Of a stretch of 64,000 nt of DNA, positions 42,772-53,970 are shown piece by piece. Numbering within the stretch: the stretch's first letter is position 1; every line of letters starts with the position of its first letter. The notes beneath the pieces were generated by a model. That model made no database searches, was not told the DNA's origin, and saw only the letters and a program-made list of their open reading frames with translations. This DNA comes from Sclerotiophoma versabilis (Eukaryota > Ascomycota > Dothideomycetes > Pleosporales > Didymellaceae), in assembly GCA_012274445.1 (NCBI GenBank), contig JAAROD010000026.1, positions 744,001-808,000 of the forward strand, written 5' to 3'. Position numbers and translations under genes: made by a program.

Positions 42772-44999
42772 TGATGGCGTGGACTTGCATTTCTAGTTGC
42801 TGTCATTTCGCTCGCGTTAATACCCTGTCGTTGTTGCCTTGGCGAAAGTGTTTGTGTCGCGCAGGGCTCGCATTTGAAACAGCGAGCACCTGCTGTTGCC
42901 ACCTTTCTCGGCCATATTCATACCTAATGTGTGTTTGCCTTCCCTTACATATTGGCTCAGAGCGCTCGACATATTGCATCTTCTTGTTCGACTTTTTCCT
43001 CTTCAGTCTCTTGTCACTATCGACCTGAGAGAATTATCCAATCCACCTCCATTTCACAGATCTCGGTAACGCAATCTGAACGACCACCATAAACGGGATT
43101 GGTTACATCTACGGCGTTGCTTGGGTTTGAGGATGGGACACACAGAACGGCGGACTGGTGGAACCTGCGCCACCACCTCAATCGGTGGTCGTTGGGTCGC
43201 GGTGTTGGAGGTTGCTTTGCGGTGCATTCACCGAGAAATTTCTGTTATCTTGGAGTTGTTCCATTATCATTTTTGTTGCGTGTTTCCTTTGTTGCGATTT
43301 CATACCCTTTTGTTGGTGGAAGTGGATTTGGAGATGGTCGCAGTTTCGTTTGTGACATCTTCTGGGGGTTGGAAACGGACGTAGCCGCTGGGCGTGCTGA
43401 AAGCTTGCTTTCTTCGGTTCTAAACAGTCAAATATCTCTACATCAGAGTTAGCAAAAACATATCACTTCAAACGTACACGACGGACAGCGATGCTGAAAG
43501 TGATGACGCGAATGGAGACGCTTTCCAAGAGCGTAGGACCATCTTATATTCTCGAGGTATTCAGTGGAAATTGGGATTGACTCGAGACGATTTATTGATG
43601 GTAATCCTAATGTGCAATCACCGAGTTGAAGCGAAACGCCATCGGGGGGTGTGATTGGCCAGCGTAGAATTGCTCAGAGTCAATGTATTTGTTGTTCCGT
43701 GTACGGATTGTGATTCGACGTGAAACGAGATCGTCTCATCTGAGAAGCAGCCTCTCTTGCTTGCTTTGTTCGCGAATACGCTCTCGTACGAGGTCTTTTT
43801 GGCCGAGTACGGAGCGCGTGAGTTTTCCTTTCAACAAAGACGGGATTTCACACCAAAGTCCGGACGATCGGGCGCACTCGGCTCGAAAAAAACTCAAAAC
43901 ACGAGTGCGGTGATACCGCAGACAGGTACCTGGGGAACGATGTCTCACAGCGGCAGGCCGTGTCACTATCACTGACGAGCTTACGCCCAGGATCAGCAGG
44001 GTGGGAGCGGTGCCATGTCAGCACGAGTGGTAAGGCTAGCAGTCGCAGGTAATACGGTGGAATTACGATGGAAATGAGTGCTTGGCGAGAGTTGGTTCGT
44101 GAAGTGAAATTTGACAGCTTCGCGCTGGGTATCATGACGTGGATGCCGACGGAGTGCATCGACAACGGTGGTGCGGCATCGAGGTTCTGGGCGAGGGCGC
44201 GATCAGCGAAGCTTCGTCTCTTTGGGCCCAAGTCAGGGGCGCTTTCGAGGTGGCGACGGGCGGGAACACGACGGGGCTGCTCATTTCGCGCAGCCATCCA
44301 TGCCGATTTTGCTCCTGAAAAGCGTGAGACCCCTTTGCAACGGTTTTGCTGCTGTTGAGCTCCTCTACGCGCGACACTGAGACCAATCTGCATCCTCGCT
44401 GCACCTGCACGCCTCGCGTCTGCCCATCTCCCCGAGTGCGCCGCCAGCTCCAGCGCCAGCCACCAGCGCCGACGTCAACTCGACGACACGACCGTGATTG
44501 GGTCTTGGCGCAAGGCGAGGTCCGATCTGAGCCTCTGATCGTGTGGAGCAGCACCAGGGCTCTGCCACCCACGCACAACCACCACCAGCAGTTTCTGGGG
44601 AAGAGACGTGCTCTTGCAGCTGCTTACTTACCGCACGTCACCCGGCCACTGCCTTAGGGTCAATCACGTAGGTGGACTTTCCTAGCCTCCCATCGACATC
44701 TGTTCTGGCATGGGCTCGGAAGGGCGCGGCATGAGGGCACCGGCGCCGCACCTGTGCGTGCACAATCATAAGATGCTCCCACTGCGTCTGACGGCAGCCC
44801 TAACCTCCGCCTTCCGCTCCACGTCCATGCCCATGTTCACGTCCATGTTTTCTCCCTGACACCACTGCCCACCACGCCCACCGCCGCCAATTGCTCGCCC
44901 CGAATTGTGTGCTGATCGTTGCCCGCCAGCAGTTCCCACCCTCCCACCGCCTGCCGCTCCACCATCTGCACGCTTACATCGACGCCTGGGATCGCTGCC
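42772..44999. other. 2.2 kb intergenic: homeobox 3' flank and Lcb2 upstream region
   Basis: No gene is supported. The homeobox 3' UTR should lie at 42772 onward. The 44800-45000 part is GC-rich Lcb2 leader with a few short upstream ATGs (e.g. around 44826-44848). Frames of 117-182 residues show no domains. Confidence 0.5.
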
Positions 45000-47009
45000 A
45001 TGCCGACCAGAAGCATCAATCCGTTCGCGACATCCACCCCCATCTCCTTCTCGACCGACCCCCTCAACGAGAAGCGCGAAGAGCCGCGCCGCGCCTCGTT
45101 CACCAAGGGCAACAAGTTCACCGCCCTGTTCGGGGGCGCCTCGCCCAAGGCCCGCAACGACGCTGCTGCTCTGCGGGAGGCCCTCATTGCCCAGCAGCAG
45201 GCTCTTCTAAACTCGCCCTCGCCGCAGCAGATCAACACCGCCTCCATCTCCTTGCCGTCCATCAGTCTCACCACAGCCACTGGCGAGAAGATGCCCACCG
45301 AGCCCAAGACCCTCTTCCAGCCCCTCTCGCCCGAGGAGCAACGGCGACTGGCACGACAACATGCACAGTTCGGTCCTCTCGGCTCTCAAGCCCACAGGTA
45401 CACGAGCAAGTTCGAGGGCGAGTTTGGCGATCCAATTGAAGACGAGCCGCCATACTACTTTCTCCTTACAACCTACATCAGCTACCTAATCCTAATAGTA
45501 TTTGGACACGTGCGCGACTTCTTCGGCAAGCGCTTTAGGCGATCACACTACAGCCATCTGCAGGAGAAGGATGGCTATGCTCCACTTAACAGCGATTTCG
45601 ACAACTTCTACACCCGCCGACTGAAGATGAGGATCAACGACTGCTTCTCACGACCCACCACAGGCGTGCCTGGACGCTACATCACTCTGCTCGACCGCAA
45701 GTCGGACGATGGCAACAACACGTTCAAGATGACCGGCACCACAACCGAGACGCTCAACCTGAGCTCCTACAACTACCTTGGATTTGCTCAGTCTGAGGGA
45801 CCTTGCGCCGACGCAGCTGAGGCAGCCATCAGGAAGCACGGTATCACAATGGCTAGCCCTCGCGCTGATTCTGGCACTTCTGAGATCACAGTAGAAGTCG
45901 AAGAGTTGATTGCCAAGTTCGTAGGCAAGCCAGCGTCAATGGTCTTCTCTATGGGTTTCGTCACAAACGCTACCACCTTTCCCACAATCGTCGGCAAGGG
46001 CTGCCTCATGATCTCAGATGAGCTGAACCACTCTTCCATTCGATTTGGTGCCCGTCTTTCTGGAGCCATGGTCACTATGTTTAAGCACAACGACATGCGC
46101 GATCTCGAGCGTAAGCTGCGCGAAGCCATCTCGCAAGGTCAGCCCCGCACACATCGTCCTTGGAAGAAGATCCTGGTTGCGGTCGAGGGCCTGTACTCTA
46201 TGGAAGGCACCATGTGCAACCTGCCCGGTATCATCGAGCTGAAGAAGAAGTACAAGTTTTTCCTCTTCGTCGACGAAGCTCACTCCGTCGGTGGCGTTGG
46301 TCCCCGTGGACGTGGTGTCTGCGATTACTTTGGCATCTCCCCTAATGAGGTTGATCTACTAATGGGCACACTCACCAAATCCTTTGGCGCAAACGGCGGC
46401 TACATCGCAGCAGACAAGGCCATCATTGATAAGCTCCGCACCACCAACGCAGCCATGCTCTACGCCGAATCACCCGCACCGCCCGTCCTTGTCCAGATCG
46501 CTTCCGCCCTCCGCATCATCAACGGCGAAATCATCCCCGGCCAGGGCGAGGAGCGTCTCCAGCGTCTCAGCTTCAACTCCCGCTATCTCCGTCTCGGGTT
46601 GAAGCGTCTCGGCTTCATTGTCTACGGCCACGACGATTCTCCCATCATCCCCATCATGCTGTACAACCCCGCTAAGATGCCTGCTTTCAGCCACGAGATG
46701 CTCAAGCGCAAGATCTCTGTCGTCGTAGTCGGGTACCCTGCCACGCCTCTTGTATCCTCTCGTGCGCGTTTCTGCGTCAGCGCGGCTCACACCAAGGAGG
46801 ATCTCGACCGTATGCTTAGCGCATGCGACGAGGTTGGCGACATCTTGCAGCTCAAATTCAGCTCCGGCGTTGCGGGCGGTGCTCTGCCCGAGGAGCTGGT
46901 CGAGAAGACAGGCAAGCTGGCCGAGCCCAAGGAGCTGCAGCCCCCGAGGTGGAAGATCCAGGACGTGCTGCGGAGGGGCGTCGAGGACGTGCAATTGCCG
47001 CTGAGGTAA
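45000..47009 (+). CDS. LCB2: Serine palmitoyltransferase subunit 2
   Basis: Single exon, 669 residues from ATG 45000 (MPTRSINPFATS); the frame extends upstream only through non-ATG codons. A membrane segment (YFLLTTYISYLILIVFGHV, about 150-170) precedes the fold-type I PLP enzyme domain of the alpha-oxoamine synthase family. Key features are LNLSSYNYLGF, the DEAHSVGGVGPRGRG loop, and the PLP lysine in GTLTKSFGANGGY at about residue 460. Lcb2 with Lcb1 condenses serine and palmitoyl-CoA to 3-ketosphinganine in the ER, the first step of sphingolipid synthesis. The N-terminal ~140 residues before the membrane segment are disordered, so this is longer than yeast Lcb2 (561 aa). Confidence 0.96.
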   Translation: MPTRSINPFATSTPISFSTDPLNEKREEPRRASFTKGNKFTALFGGASPKARNDAAALREALIAQQQALLNSPSPQQINTASISLPSISLTTATGEKMPTEPKTLFQPLSPEEQRRLARQHAQFGPLGSQAHRYTSKFEGEFGDPIEDEPPYYFLLTTYISYLILIVFGHVRDFFGKRFRRSHYSHLQEKDGYAPLNSDFDNFYTRRLKMRINDCFSRPTTGVPGRYITLLDRKSDDGNNTFKMTGTTTETLNLSSYNYLGFAQSEGPCADAAEAAIRKHGITMASPRADSGTSEITVEVEELIAKFVGKPASMVFSMGFVTNATTFPTIVGKGCLMISDELNHSSIRFGARLSGAMVTMFKHNDMRDLERKLREAISQGQPRTHRPWKKILVAVEGLYSMEGTMCNLPGIIELKKKYKFFLFVDEAHSVGGVGPRGRGVCDYFGISPNEVDLLMGTLTKSFGANGGYIAADKAIIDKLRTTNAAMLYAESPAPPVLVQIASALRIINGEIIPGQGEERLQRLSFNSRYLRLGLKRLGFIVYGHDDSPIIPIMLYNPAKMPAFSHEMLKRKISVVVVGYPATPLVSSRARFCVSAAHTKEDLDRMLSACDEVGDILQLKFSSGVAGGALPEELVEKTGKLAEPKELQPPRWKIQDVLRRGVEDVQLPLR

Positions 47010-47600
47010 AGCTGAGCTGAAACAAACGGGAAGACGTGTACATCTGCCTGTTGGACTTGCCGTCTTCTCCGTGTGTCTACGCACCCTGGTTCGTCATGGT
47101 TGTTTCCATCGCTGCCGATTGGCGGCCCTTGTATCGTTTCAACGCCCTTTCTGAGCATTTCTGGAGTATCATTGCCGGCATTTCTTGTACATTACTCCAT
47201 CTTCATACCCTCGCTGTACTACCTTAGCTTGTCTTCTTCTTCTTCCGCCTTTGGAGCTAGCGCCCCGGGCATCCTTTTCTTACCTTTTCGTCCTCCTCAA
47301 GTCACGCTATCATGTGGCGTCTTGGGGGCCTTGTTCAATGGGTACAGCGACGCGGTAATAGTAATATGATGGGTGAGCATGGTTGTATATAAATGACCTT
47401 ACGAACTGGGTCGGTTGGTATGAATGGAAAGACATTCGTCAACGTTGAGTTTTGCGTGCTGTGAATTCATGTGCCTGACATACTGCTACTGCGTGATGGG
47501 GTTTCGAAAGTAATCATTTCCATAATCTACGAGGCTTCCATGCATTCACTATTAGTCATGTCCGTGGTGCTGTAGACGAGAGTAACGGCCGCGCTAGACC
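47010..47600. other. Convergent 3' region of Lcb2 and the CofD-like gene
   Basis: About 590 bases between convergent stops, T-rich in places (CTTCTTCTTCTTCCG near 47232). Only 3' UTR sequence is expected. Confidence 0.55.
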
Positions 47601-49254
47601 CTATCCCGCAGGCCCTTCCAGCGTATTCCTCCTACTCACGACCCTCGGGTCCCGCTTCCCCATTGTCACCTCCAGCGCCTGAATCAGCCCCCTCTCATCA
47701 TACCTGACGAAATTCTCACCCTCGTTCCTCCTTCCATACACCCTGATAGCCTCAATCCCCAAGGCCCTCAGCTCCTCTCTATCCACAGCCGGCGTGCCAG
47801 GGCCCGTGAGGTGGATGATGTGCGTGACATAGTCTCTATACGCCTCTCTAGGGGGGGAATCAAGAACGCCTTTCGAATTAGCGCCCGCTTTGGCGATGGC
47901 GGCGACGAAATCCAGGGCTGAGTAAGGGTGCGACGAGGGCCCTGTTTCGCGGTCGAGGGTCGAGTTGAGGATGAGGATTTTGTGGCGGATTTGCGGATTG
48001 CTGAGCGCTTCGCCGATGCCTTTTAGTACTAGCGAGGGCACAATGGATGTGTAGAGGGAGCCAATGCTGTAGATGACGGCCTGGGCGTCGTTGAGGGCGG
48101 TCAGCACTGTGGGGTTGGCGGCGAGTCGAATCTCCTGCCCGTACGGGTTGATGTACCATAGCCGCTCGATGCGGGCGGGAAGCTCTTCTTCGTCGGCTTT
48201 GGAGAAGGTGATGTACTGTTTTCGTAGGGTGGGTAGGGAGCCTGGGAGGTTGGCGTCTTCGATGCGGTCGTGCTCTTCGACTTCGTCGTGGGTAGAGGGG
48301 ACTGCAAGAGCGTCCAGGGCTGAGGATATTGATGGATGCGAGATTGAGTTTTGGCCGGTGATGGTGTCGCCGTTTGCGAGGCCGACTGAAATGTGGTGCG
48401 TGAAATTGGTGTTGATGGCTGGGAGAACCGAGGTGTGGCTTGGTACGGAACATATACTAGAGAGGAGGTAGATGGCAGACTCGAATGAGCCTGTGAATAG
48501 TCGCGCACTGTGTTTGTTAGTGACTGAATATCACCGCGTTTAGGGGCGTGAAGTAATCGCTCCAGACCCAGGCAAGGACCGCAAATTGATAACGCCGTCA
48601 CTCACCCAGTCAGAAACAAATTGCCAATGCTTGCACCGGAGAAGTCAAACGTGGAGGACGGCCGGAGGCGCTTGATGATCTCGAAAGCCACATAATTGAG
48701 GATTGAACGTATCAGCTCTTTCTTCGCTGTTGAGATGTTCGTCCAGAGTGCGTGCTGGGCTTCGACGATCTGGAGCCACTCCTGCTTTGCTGAAACCTGC
48801 TCTTTCGGTAGACGATGATTGAAGAAAGCTTTGATTGCTGCTTTCTCGCTTTCATCATTGCCGGGGTCATCTGGAATGAGGCGCACAAGACGACCTGCTA
48901 AAATGAGCGTCACCATCTTTTAGTTGCGTGGGGGACACACATACTTCGTACGTCACCAATGCCTGTCGCCGATCAGTAACTTGCGATCGTTTGCGGTAAT
49001 GCATACTCACCTGGGCCGCCGAAGACGCGTATAAGCTCAGAAGAGCTTCCGCCGTTGTCACTGATAGGGATAACATAGCTTAAGGGGCACCTCTTGTCTT
49101 CTCGCACCGTGGTGAAGACATCGACAAGGTTGTTTGCAGCGCTGCCGCCAGAGAAGACAACGATGCCTTTGGCTTTGACAGTGCCATTGGTGGTTGGGGT
49201 TAAGGTGCCGCTAGCGCTGTTCAGGGTGAGGAAGAAGTCGGGAACAGTAGGCAT
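47601..49254 (-). CDS. CofD/YvcK (UPF0052) family protein
   Basis: Five-part frame resolved as four coding exons: 49254-49011, 48962-48945 (only 18 nt), 48894-48606 and 48507-47601; 485 residues. Introns are 48, 50 and 98 nt with GT..AG ends. The start IVVFSGGSAANNLVDVF is the nucleotide-binding GG-S-A motif of the CofD/YvcK fold, followed by PISDNGGSSSELIRVFGGPG and, across the microexon, GIGDVRSRLVRLIP, a signature of this family. The C-terminal part contains NDAQAVIYSIGSLYTSIVPSL and HIIHLTG. Bacterial YvcK affects cell shape and carbon metabolism, and CofD transfers 2-phospholactate in F420 synthesis. Yeast YNL011C belongs to the same family and has no established function, so none is assigned here. 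Confidence 0.9.
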
Positions 49255-49749
49255 AGTAAGGTAAGAGTGTTTGGTGCAGTGAGGAGGACCATGCAGGTCG
49301 TTGCAGGTTTATATCAGGACATGGTAGGGGACAGTGTTCACATGGTCGCGTGTGGCTAGGGGGAGAGTCATGCACACTAAGCACTCCCTTAGGGCAGCAG
49401 CCACAGCGTGCTCGATTAGGCAATATCTCGCACTTTGGTGAATTGAGCATTGGGGGGTTATGTGGGGAGGCGGTGGGTTCAAAGAAGTGTTTTTGTATTC
49501 TTGGATTGAGGATTTTGTACAGAGCGAGTCCTCAGCTCGAACGCATGATAAGAGACGAAAAGTAACGCCCTCGTTGCTGCCGTGGGTGCGCATGTTCACC
49601 CAGCGTGCCATTGAGCGTGGCAGGCGAATGCAGCAGATGCGCGTCTCGCTGCACGTACGGTGTCTCTTCACATGCGGCACAGGAGGCCAATGACGTGCCT
49701 CCTGGGTCTGATTACGCTCGCCCATGGCTTCCGCGCTCGTGCACGGGGT
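49255..49749. other. Intergenic: CofD-like gene leader and complex I subunit 3' flank
   Basis: About 500 bases. The 49255-49450 side is upstream of the CofD-like gene; the rest is the 3' flank of the 9.5 kDa subunit gene. No coding frame is supported. Confidence 0.5.
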
Positions 49750-50077
49750 CTACGACTGCTCGGCGACGGCGGCCTCCTCGCGCTCCTTCCTCCTTGCGCG
49801 CTTCTCGAGCAATGTGTCGCGGCGGTCGGCCAGGTACTTGAACTGGCGGTGCTCGACGCCCATCAGCCAGTAGCCGAAGCTGCCGCCGATGCCAGCATAG
49901 ACGGGGTAGACCCAGAGCGACTCGCGGTTGAAGAGCGGGCGCATCTCGATGCCGAGCTGCCATAGTCGTGCAGCAATGCCTGTGGGGGGATGCTGTGGTT
50001 AGCAAGCGCTTCGCAGGGCAGGCGGCGGTGGTCGGATGCGTACCGAGGCCGCTCCAGAACAGGACCTTGTGAACCAT
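49750..50077 (-). CDS. NADH:ubiquinone oxidoreductase 9.5 kDa subunit
   Basis: Two exons, 50077-50044 and 49979-49750, 87 residues; the 64-nt intron runs GTACGC to CAG. The join gives MVHKVLFWSGLGIAARLWQL, then EMRPLFNRESLWVYPVYAG and GGSFGYWLMGVEHRQ. One membrane helix (about residues 35-55) is followed by a basic, helical tail (RRDTLLEKRARRKEREE). This is the small fungal accessory subunit of mitochondrial complex I known in Neurospora as NUO9.5/NI9M. It lies in the membrane arm. The gene diverges from the Shg1-like gene over 404 bp. Confidence 0.9.
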
Positions 50078-50481
50078 GGTGAGGGTGCGGGGCCGTGTGT
50101 GCGTGCGTGTGCGGGTCGGGGGGCTGCAGTGCAGGAGCGGGGAGACGACGGCGTGGGTGTGAGGTCGCGATCTCTCCGCGAGCCCTGGCCGGCGTCGCGG
50201 TCGTCTGCGCAGGGCTCCGTGCCAAGGCTTATGTAACGCTGCCCCCGGCCCAAGGACGCCGCATCACCTCGACACGACGTGAGCGCCCGGCCACCGTCCG
50301 CAGCGGCACCCCGGAGACCAGTCTCCCTTCACTCGCGCCCCCATGCGCCCCCACGCCCGCGCCTGCACATGACCGGCCGCCTCTCCTCCCGCACCGAGCC
50401 CAGCGAGCCCAGCAAGCCCACCGCACCCAGCACGCCCACCGCGCCCACCGCGCCCACCGCTGCGCCGCCTCCCCCCTCGCC
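50078..50481. promoter_or_regulatory. 404-bp divergent promoter of complex I 9.5 kDa subunit and the Shg1-like gene
   Basis: Very GC-rich sequence between two divergent start codons, with a run of GCGCCCACCGC-type imperfect repeats at about 50425-50465 just before the Shg1-like ATG. Both promoters should be here. Confidence 0.6.
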
Positions 50482-52798
50482 ATGGCCGACGTCGGTCGCA
50501 GACGCGCGCTGGACGGCGACGGGCCCGGCGCGCCTCGCAAGAAGCTGCGGCCCTCGGAGCTGCCCCTCTCCCAGGCCCAGCGCACGGCCATCGACAACCT
50601 GGCGCACACGTTCCGCAAGAAGGGCCACTACGACAGCATCCGCAAGGACCTGTTGGCGCAGTTTGAAGCCAGTGTACGTGCATCGAGTGCTGCCCCACCG
50701 CGCCCGCCATTCCTCTGACGCAGACCCATAGCCCGCCAAAGCCGACCTCCTCGCCGCCCTGGAGGAGCTTGTCGACCGCGAGACCGACAGCAACCCGTCC
50801 CTGCTGTCCAAGGACCCCAGAGTCGCTGCGACGCTGATCGAAGGCGCCGGCGAGCGCAGCGACATCTACGGCAACATCATCCAAACCGTCAACACCCTGC
50901 TCGACAAGTTGATCCAGGAGCAGGGCCTGCCGAAGATGCGCGAGCACCGCATACACGAAGTCGGCCCCGAAGCGGCCGCCGACGAGGAATTGCGCGGGAG
51001 CAAGACGGAAGAGCAGTGGCAGCAGGAGGCTGACGCTCGCCGAAAGGAGCGCGAGACCAAGCTGGAGCAGGAGCGCGAGCAGGAGCGCGAGCGAGAACGG
51101 GCAGAGAAGGCCAAGAGAGAGGAGCGCAAGCGCCGCCAGAAGGAGGAAGAGGAGGCCCGCGAGAAGAAGCGCCAGGACGAAAAGGAGGAAAGGCGCAGAG
51201 CGCGTGAAGCCCAGCAGAAAGAGGACGAGGACCGTCGACGAAAGAAGAGAGAGCGCATCGAGAAAGAAGAGGAAGAAGAGCGCGCGCGCCTGAAGAAGGA
51301 GAGGGAGGAGCACGAAGCCACCCGCGAGGAGCGTCTCAGGAAGATCCGCGAAGAGGACCGTGAGCGCGAAAAGCGCATCGAGGCCGAGTTGGCTCAGACT
51401 CGCTCAGCACGCGGTCGCGGGGGTCGCGGCCGCAGCAGGAGTCGGAGTCGGAGTCGAGACCGGGATCATGCTCGAGACAGAGACCGTGAACGGGATCGCG
51501 ACCGGGACCGAGACAGGCGCCGCAGCAGAAGCCGTACCAAGTCACGCGAGCGCACAAGATCCATCAGACCGGAGGACATCAAAGTGGACGACGATCTGGC
51601 CCTGCAACTACTGCTACAAGAAAGTGAAGAGATGAAGAAGTCACGACAACGGCCTACACTCGACAGATCTGAGTCGCTCGAACCGCCCCTGAAGAAGGCG
51701 CAACCACCGCGCACGCTTGTCCCGCGAGATCCAGCCGCAGCGAGACTCACAAAGCTAGACAACAAGCCCCATTCGCCAGCCACCAAGTCTCCCAGCAAAG
51801 AATCTCCAACCCCCACAACCCCTGCCCCTGCCAACAGAGACGAAGACACGCCCATGGAAGATGCGCCGCCCCTTGGCGACTCAGCAAAGTCACGATGGGA
51901 CCGACCCCCGCCTCTGAAGTCCGAGAAGTCTCGGGGCCGCTCGCCGTCGCACAGCGTCGCTCATGGCACTAGTGCCAGGAAGCGCAGCAGGACTCGCTCG
52001 AGATCGCGTGGGAGTCGCTATGACAGGAGAGCTTCCATCGTCGAAGACGACCGCCGTTCTCGCCGCGACGACGACAGACGCTCCCAACGACCCCGTGAGG
52101 ATAGCAGACGACGAGACCGAGACGACCGACGACGCAGCCGGTCCAGAGACACCCACGCCAGCCGCCGCAAATCTCGAGTGTCACGCAGTCCTGAACGACG
52201 TGGCGACCGCGACCGCGACCGCGACCGCAGAGCCTCTCGCTCACTATCTCGAGAAGCACGTCGAACTCGCGAACGTTCTCCAGCTCGAAGTCGTCGCCAT
52301 CGCTCACGCACGAGAAGCCCCGAAACTATCGATAGGTACGTACCTCGCGGCGGTGAAAAGCGCGACGACAGCCGCGAACGCAAACGGGATGATAGCCGTG
52401 ACCGAAAGCGAGGCGATAGTCGTGACCGCAAGCGTGATCCTAGCCGACACCGCCGTCGTGACGACAGCCGTGATCGCCCACGCAGTTTTAGGTCTCGGGA
52501 GTACGACCGCTGGGACGCGCGAGATGGGAGCACACGGGAAAACCGGGACTCTCGAAGTACCAGAGATACGGCAGAGCGAGGGAGTCGGTTCCAGGATTCG
52601 GACCGCTACGTACCTGGGGCTGCTGGTGACGACAAAGATGCTGGCCGTGAGGCAAAGCACGATCGTAAAGAGAAGGAAAGGAGTAGAAGTAGGAGCAGGA
52701 GCAGAGATCGCGACCGAGAAAGGGATAGGGACAGAGATACGAGACGGCGTCGCAGTCGGTCGAGAAGTCGAGACCGTGGAGGTCGAAGACGCCGTTAG
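50482..52798 (+). CDS. BOD1/SHG1-domain COMPASS component with long RS/RE/RD tail
   Basis: Two exons, 50482-50673 and 50732-52798, 752 residues; the 58-nt intron runs GTACGT to TAG. The BOD1/SHG1 domain lies at about residues 30-130: HTFRKKGHYDSIRKDLLAQF at its start, then LLAALEELVDRE and the TVNTLLDKLIQEQ helix. Yeast Shg1 is a subunit of the Set1/COMPASS H3K4 methyltransferase, and animal BOD1/BOD1L share the domain. The remaining ~600 residues are highly charged: a long E/R/K coiled coil (about 165-300), then alternating Arg-Ser, Arg-Asp and Arg-Glu repeats resembling SR/RD splicing factors to the end. Yeast Shg1 is only 142 residues. The tail may link COMPASS to RNA or co-transcriptional splicing; that is inference. 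Confidence 0.88.
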
Positions 52799-53970
52799 CA
52801 GAGGCTTACTGATAACAACCTGGAGAGGCACACCATATTTGGCAGTCCTGGGGAAATTATATCATTGAGGCCAAAGTCTGTACTCTCATCCCATCAAACA
52901 ACTCCGATTTGGAACAGGAGGGTTTTGATTGAGGTCCAAAGCTGTATTACCACAGATGTACACACTTGTAATATGGGGTTACTTATATACCCCACATATC
53001 GTCAATGAAAGAAAGGTGGTCTTTTTGACAATCACTCACATCCTAGCTGTTCAGATTACAAAGTGACAGCTGACTGAAGTATCTCGTAGGTAGATGTTCA
53101 AGCGAGAAGTCAAAGAAGGACGCCGTGCTCATCCTCAGAAAGGCATGCAGTGAAGCTCGGTCTGGTCACAACAGCAAGCCTGCAAACAGTTTAGTTGAAC
53201 TTGCTTTTGACGAGCCTCGTACACATGTAGCTTGTTCCCAAGTACCTGAGACCCAGTCTGAACCAAACATCTACCATCTTCCATCCAGCTTGAGACACAT
53301 GACGTCGGGGGTCACGGCAAGTACCAGAGTCGAGCCACAGAGGCTGTGTGCATCAACCCAAAGCCTCAAGGCCTGTCATCCAAGCCTCACCAGACACCTC
53401 ATCGACTTCGATGATCTCTTCCAGAACGCCATCACTCCCAATACGAGGTGGTTGATGCTGGCCTCCCATTGGCTGACTAACTCTCCGCAAGCGCCGGGGT
53501 CCACAACGCTGGGTAACCTGTCACACCTCAGAAACTGACCTCTCGACAGCAATTGGTCGCGCCCGCGCCTCACTGCATAACTAAAAGCAGAGTCATGCTA
53601 CGGCGGGAGCTCATCGAATCTCTGCTCGTGGTCTAGCTAAGATGCCCGACGGATCACGGCGAGGAGCCAACCGGAGCGGAAAGCGGCTCAAATGCAGCAC
53701 GTTGAAGGGTGCCATGACCTGTTCATTAGCTTATGCGAGTTTAACGGGGCAGATATTAGCTCTTGAGGCCCTCTTGGTGCTGGAATGTCTGTATCCCGGC
53801 TGTCTTGTTGTTCAGCCTCGCTTTTGCAATAGCTTTTATAACGTGGCGAAAGCATACTTGCTGACTATTAGCCAGCCTGCTCATCGAGATTGACGAAGAG
53901 AAACACATAACAGGTCCACTTTGCCTCTGTGTAGTTTGAGTGGAGGCGGGCGTACCTCTGTCAGGTAATC
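52799..53970. other. 1.2 kb intergenic between the Shg1-like and PLAC8 genes
   Basis: No gene is supported. The first part is 3' UTR of the Shg1-like gene; the last part is the PLAC8 promoter. Frames of 60-137 residues lack domains. Confidence 0.5.

Noticed and set aside
50264..51313. 349-residue minus-strand frame, Leu-rich, resembling a membrane protein
   Set aside because: It is the reverse complement of the Glu/Arg/Lys coiled coil of the Shg1-like gene; the Leu runs come from CTC/CTT complements of GAG/AAG.
51963..52868. 301-residue plus-strand frame overlapping the Shg1-like gene
   Set aside because: It is an alternative reading of the Arg-rich repeat region; the true frame continues the BOD1/SHG1 protein. 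CG-rich arginine codons remove stops in other frames.
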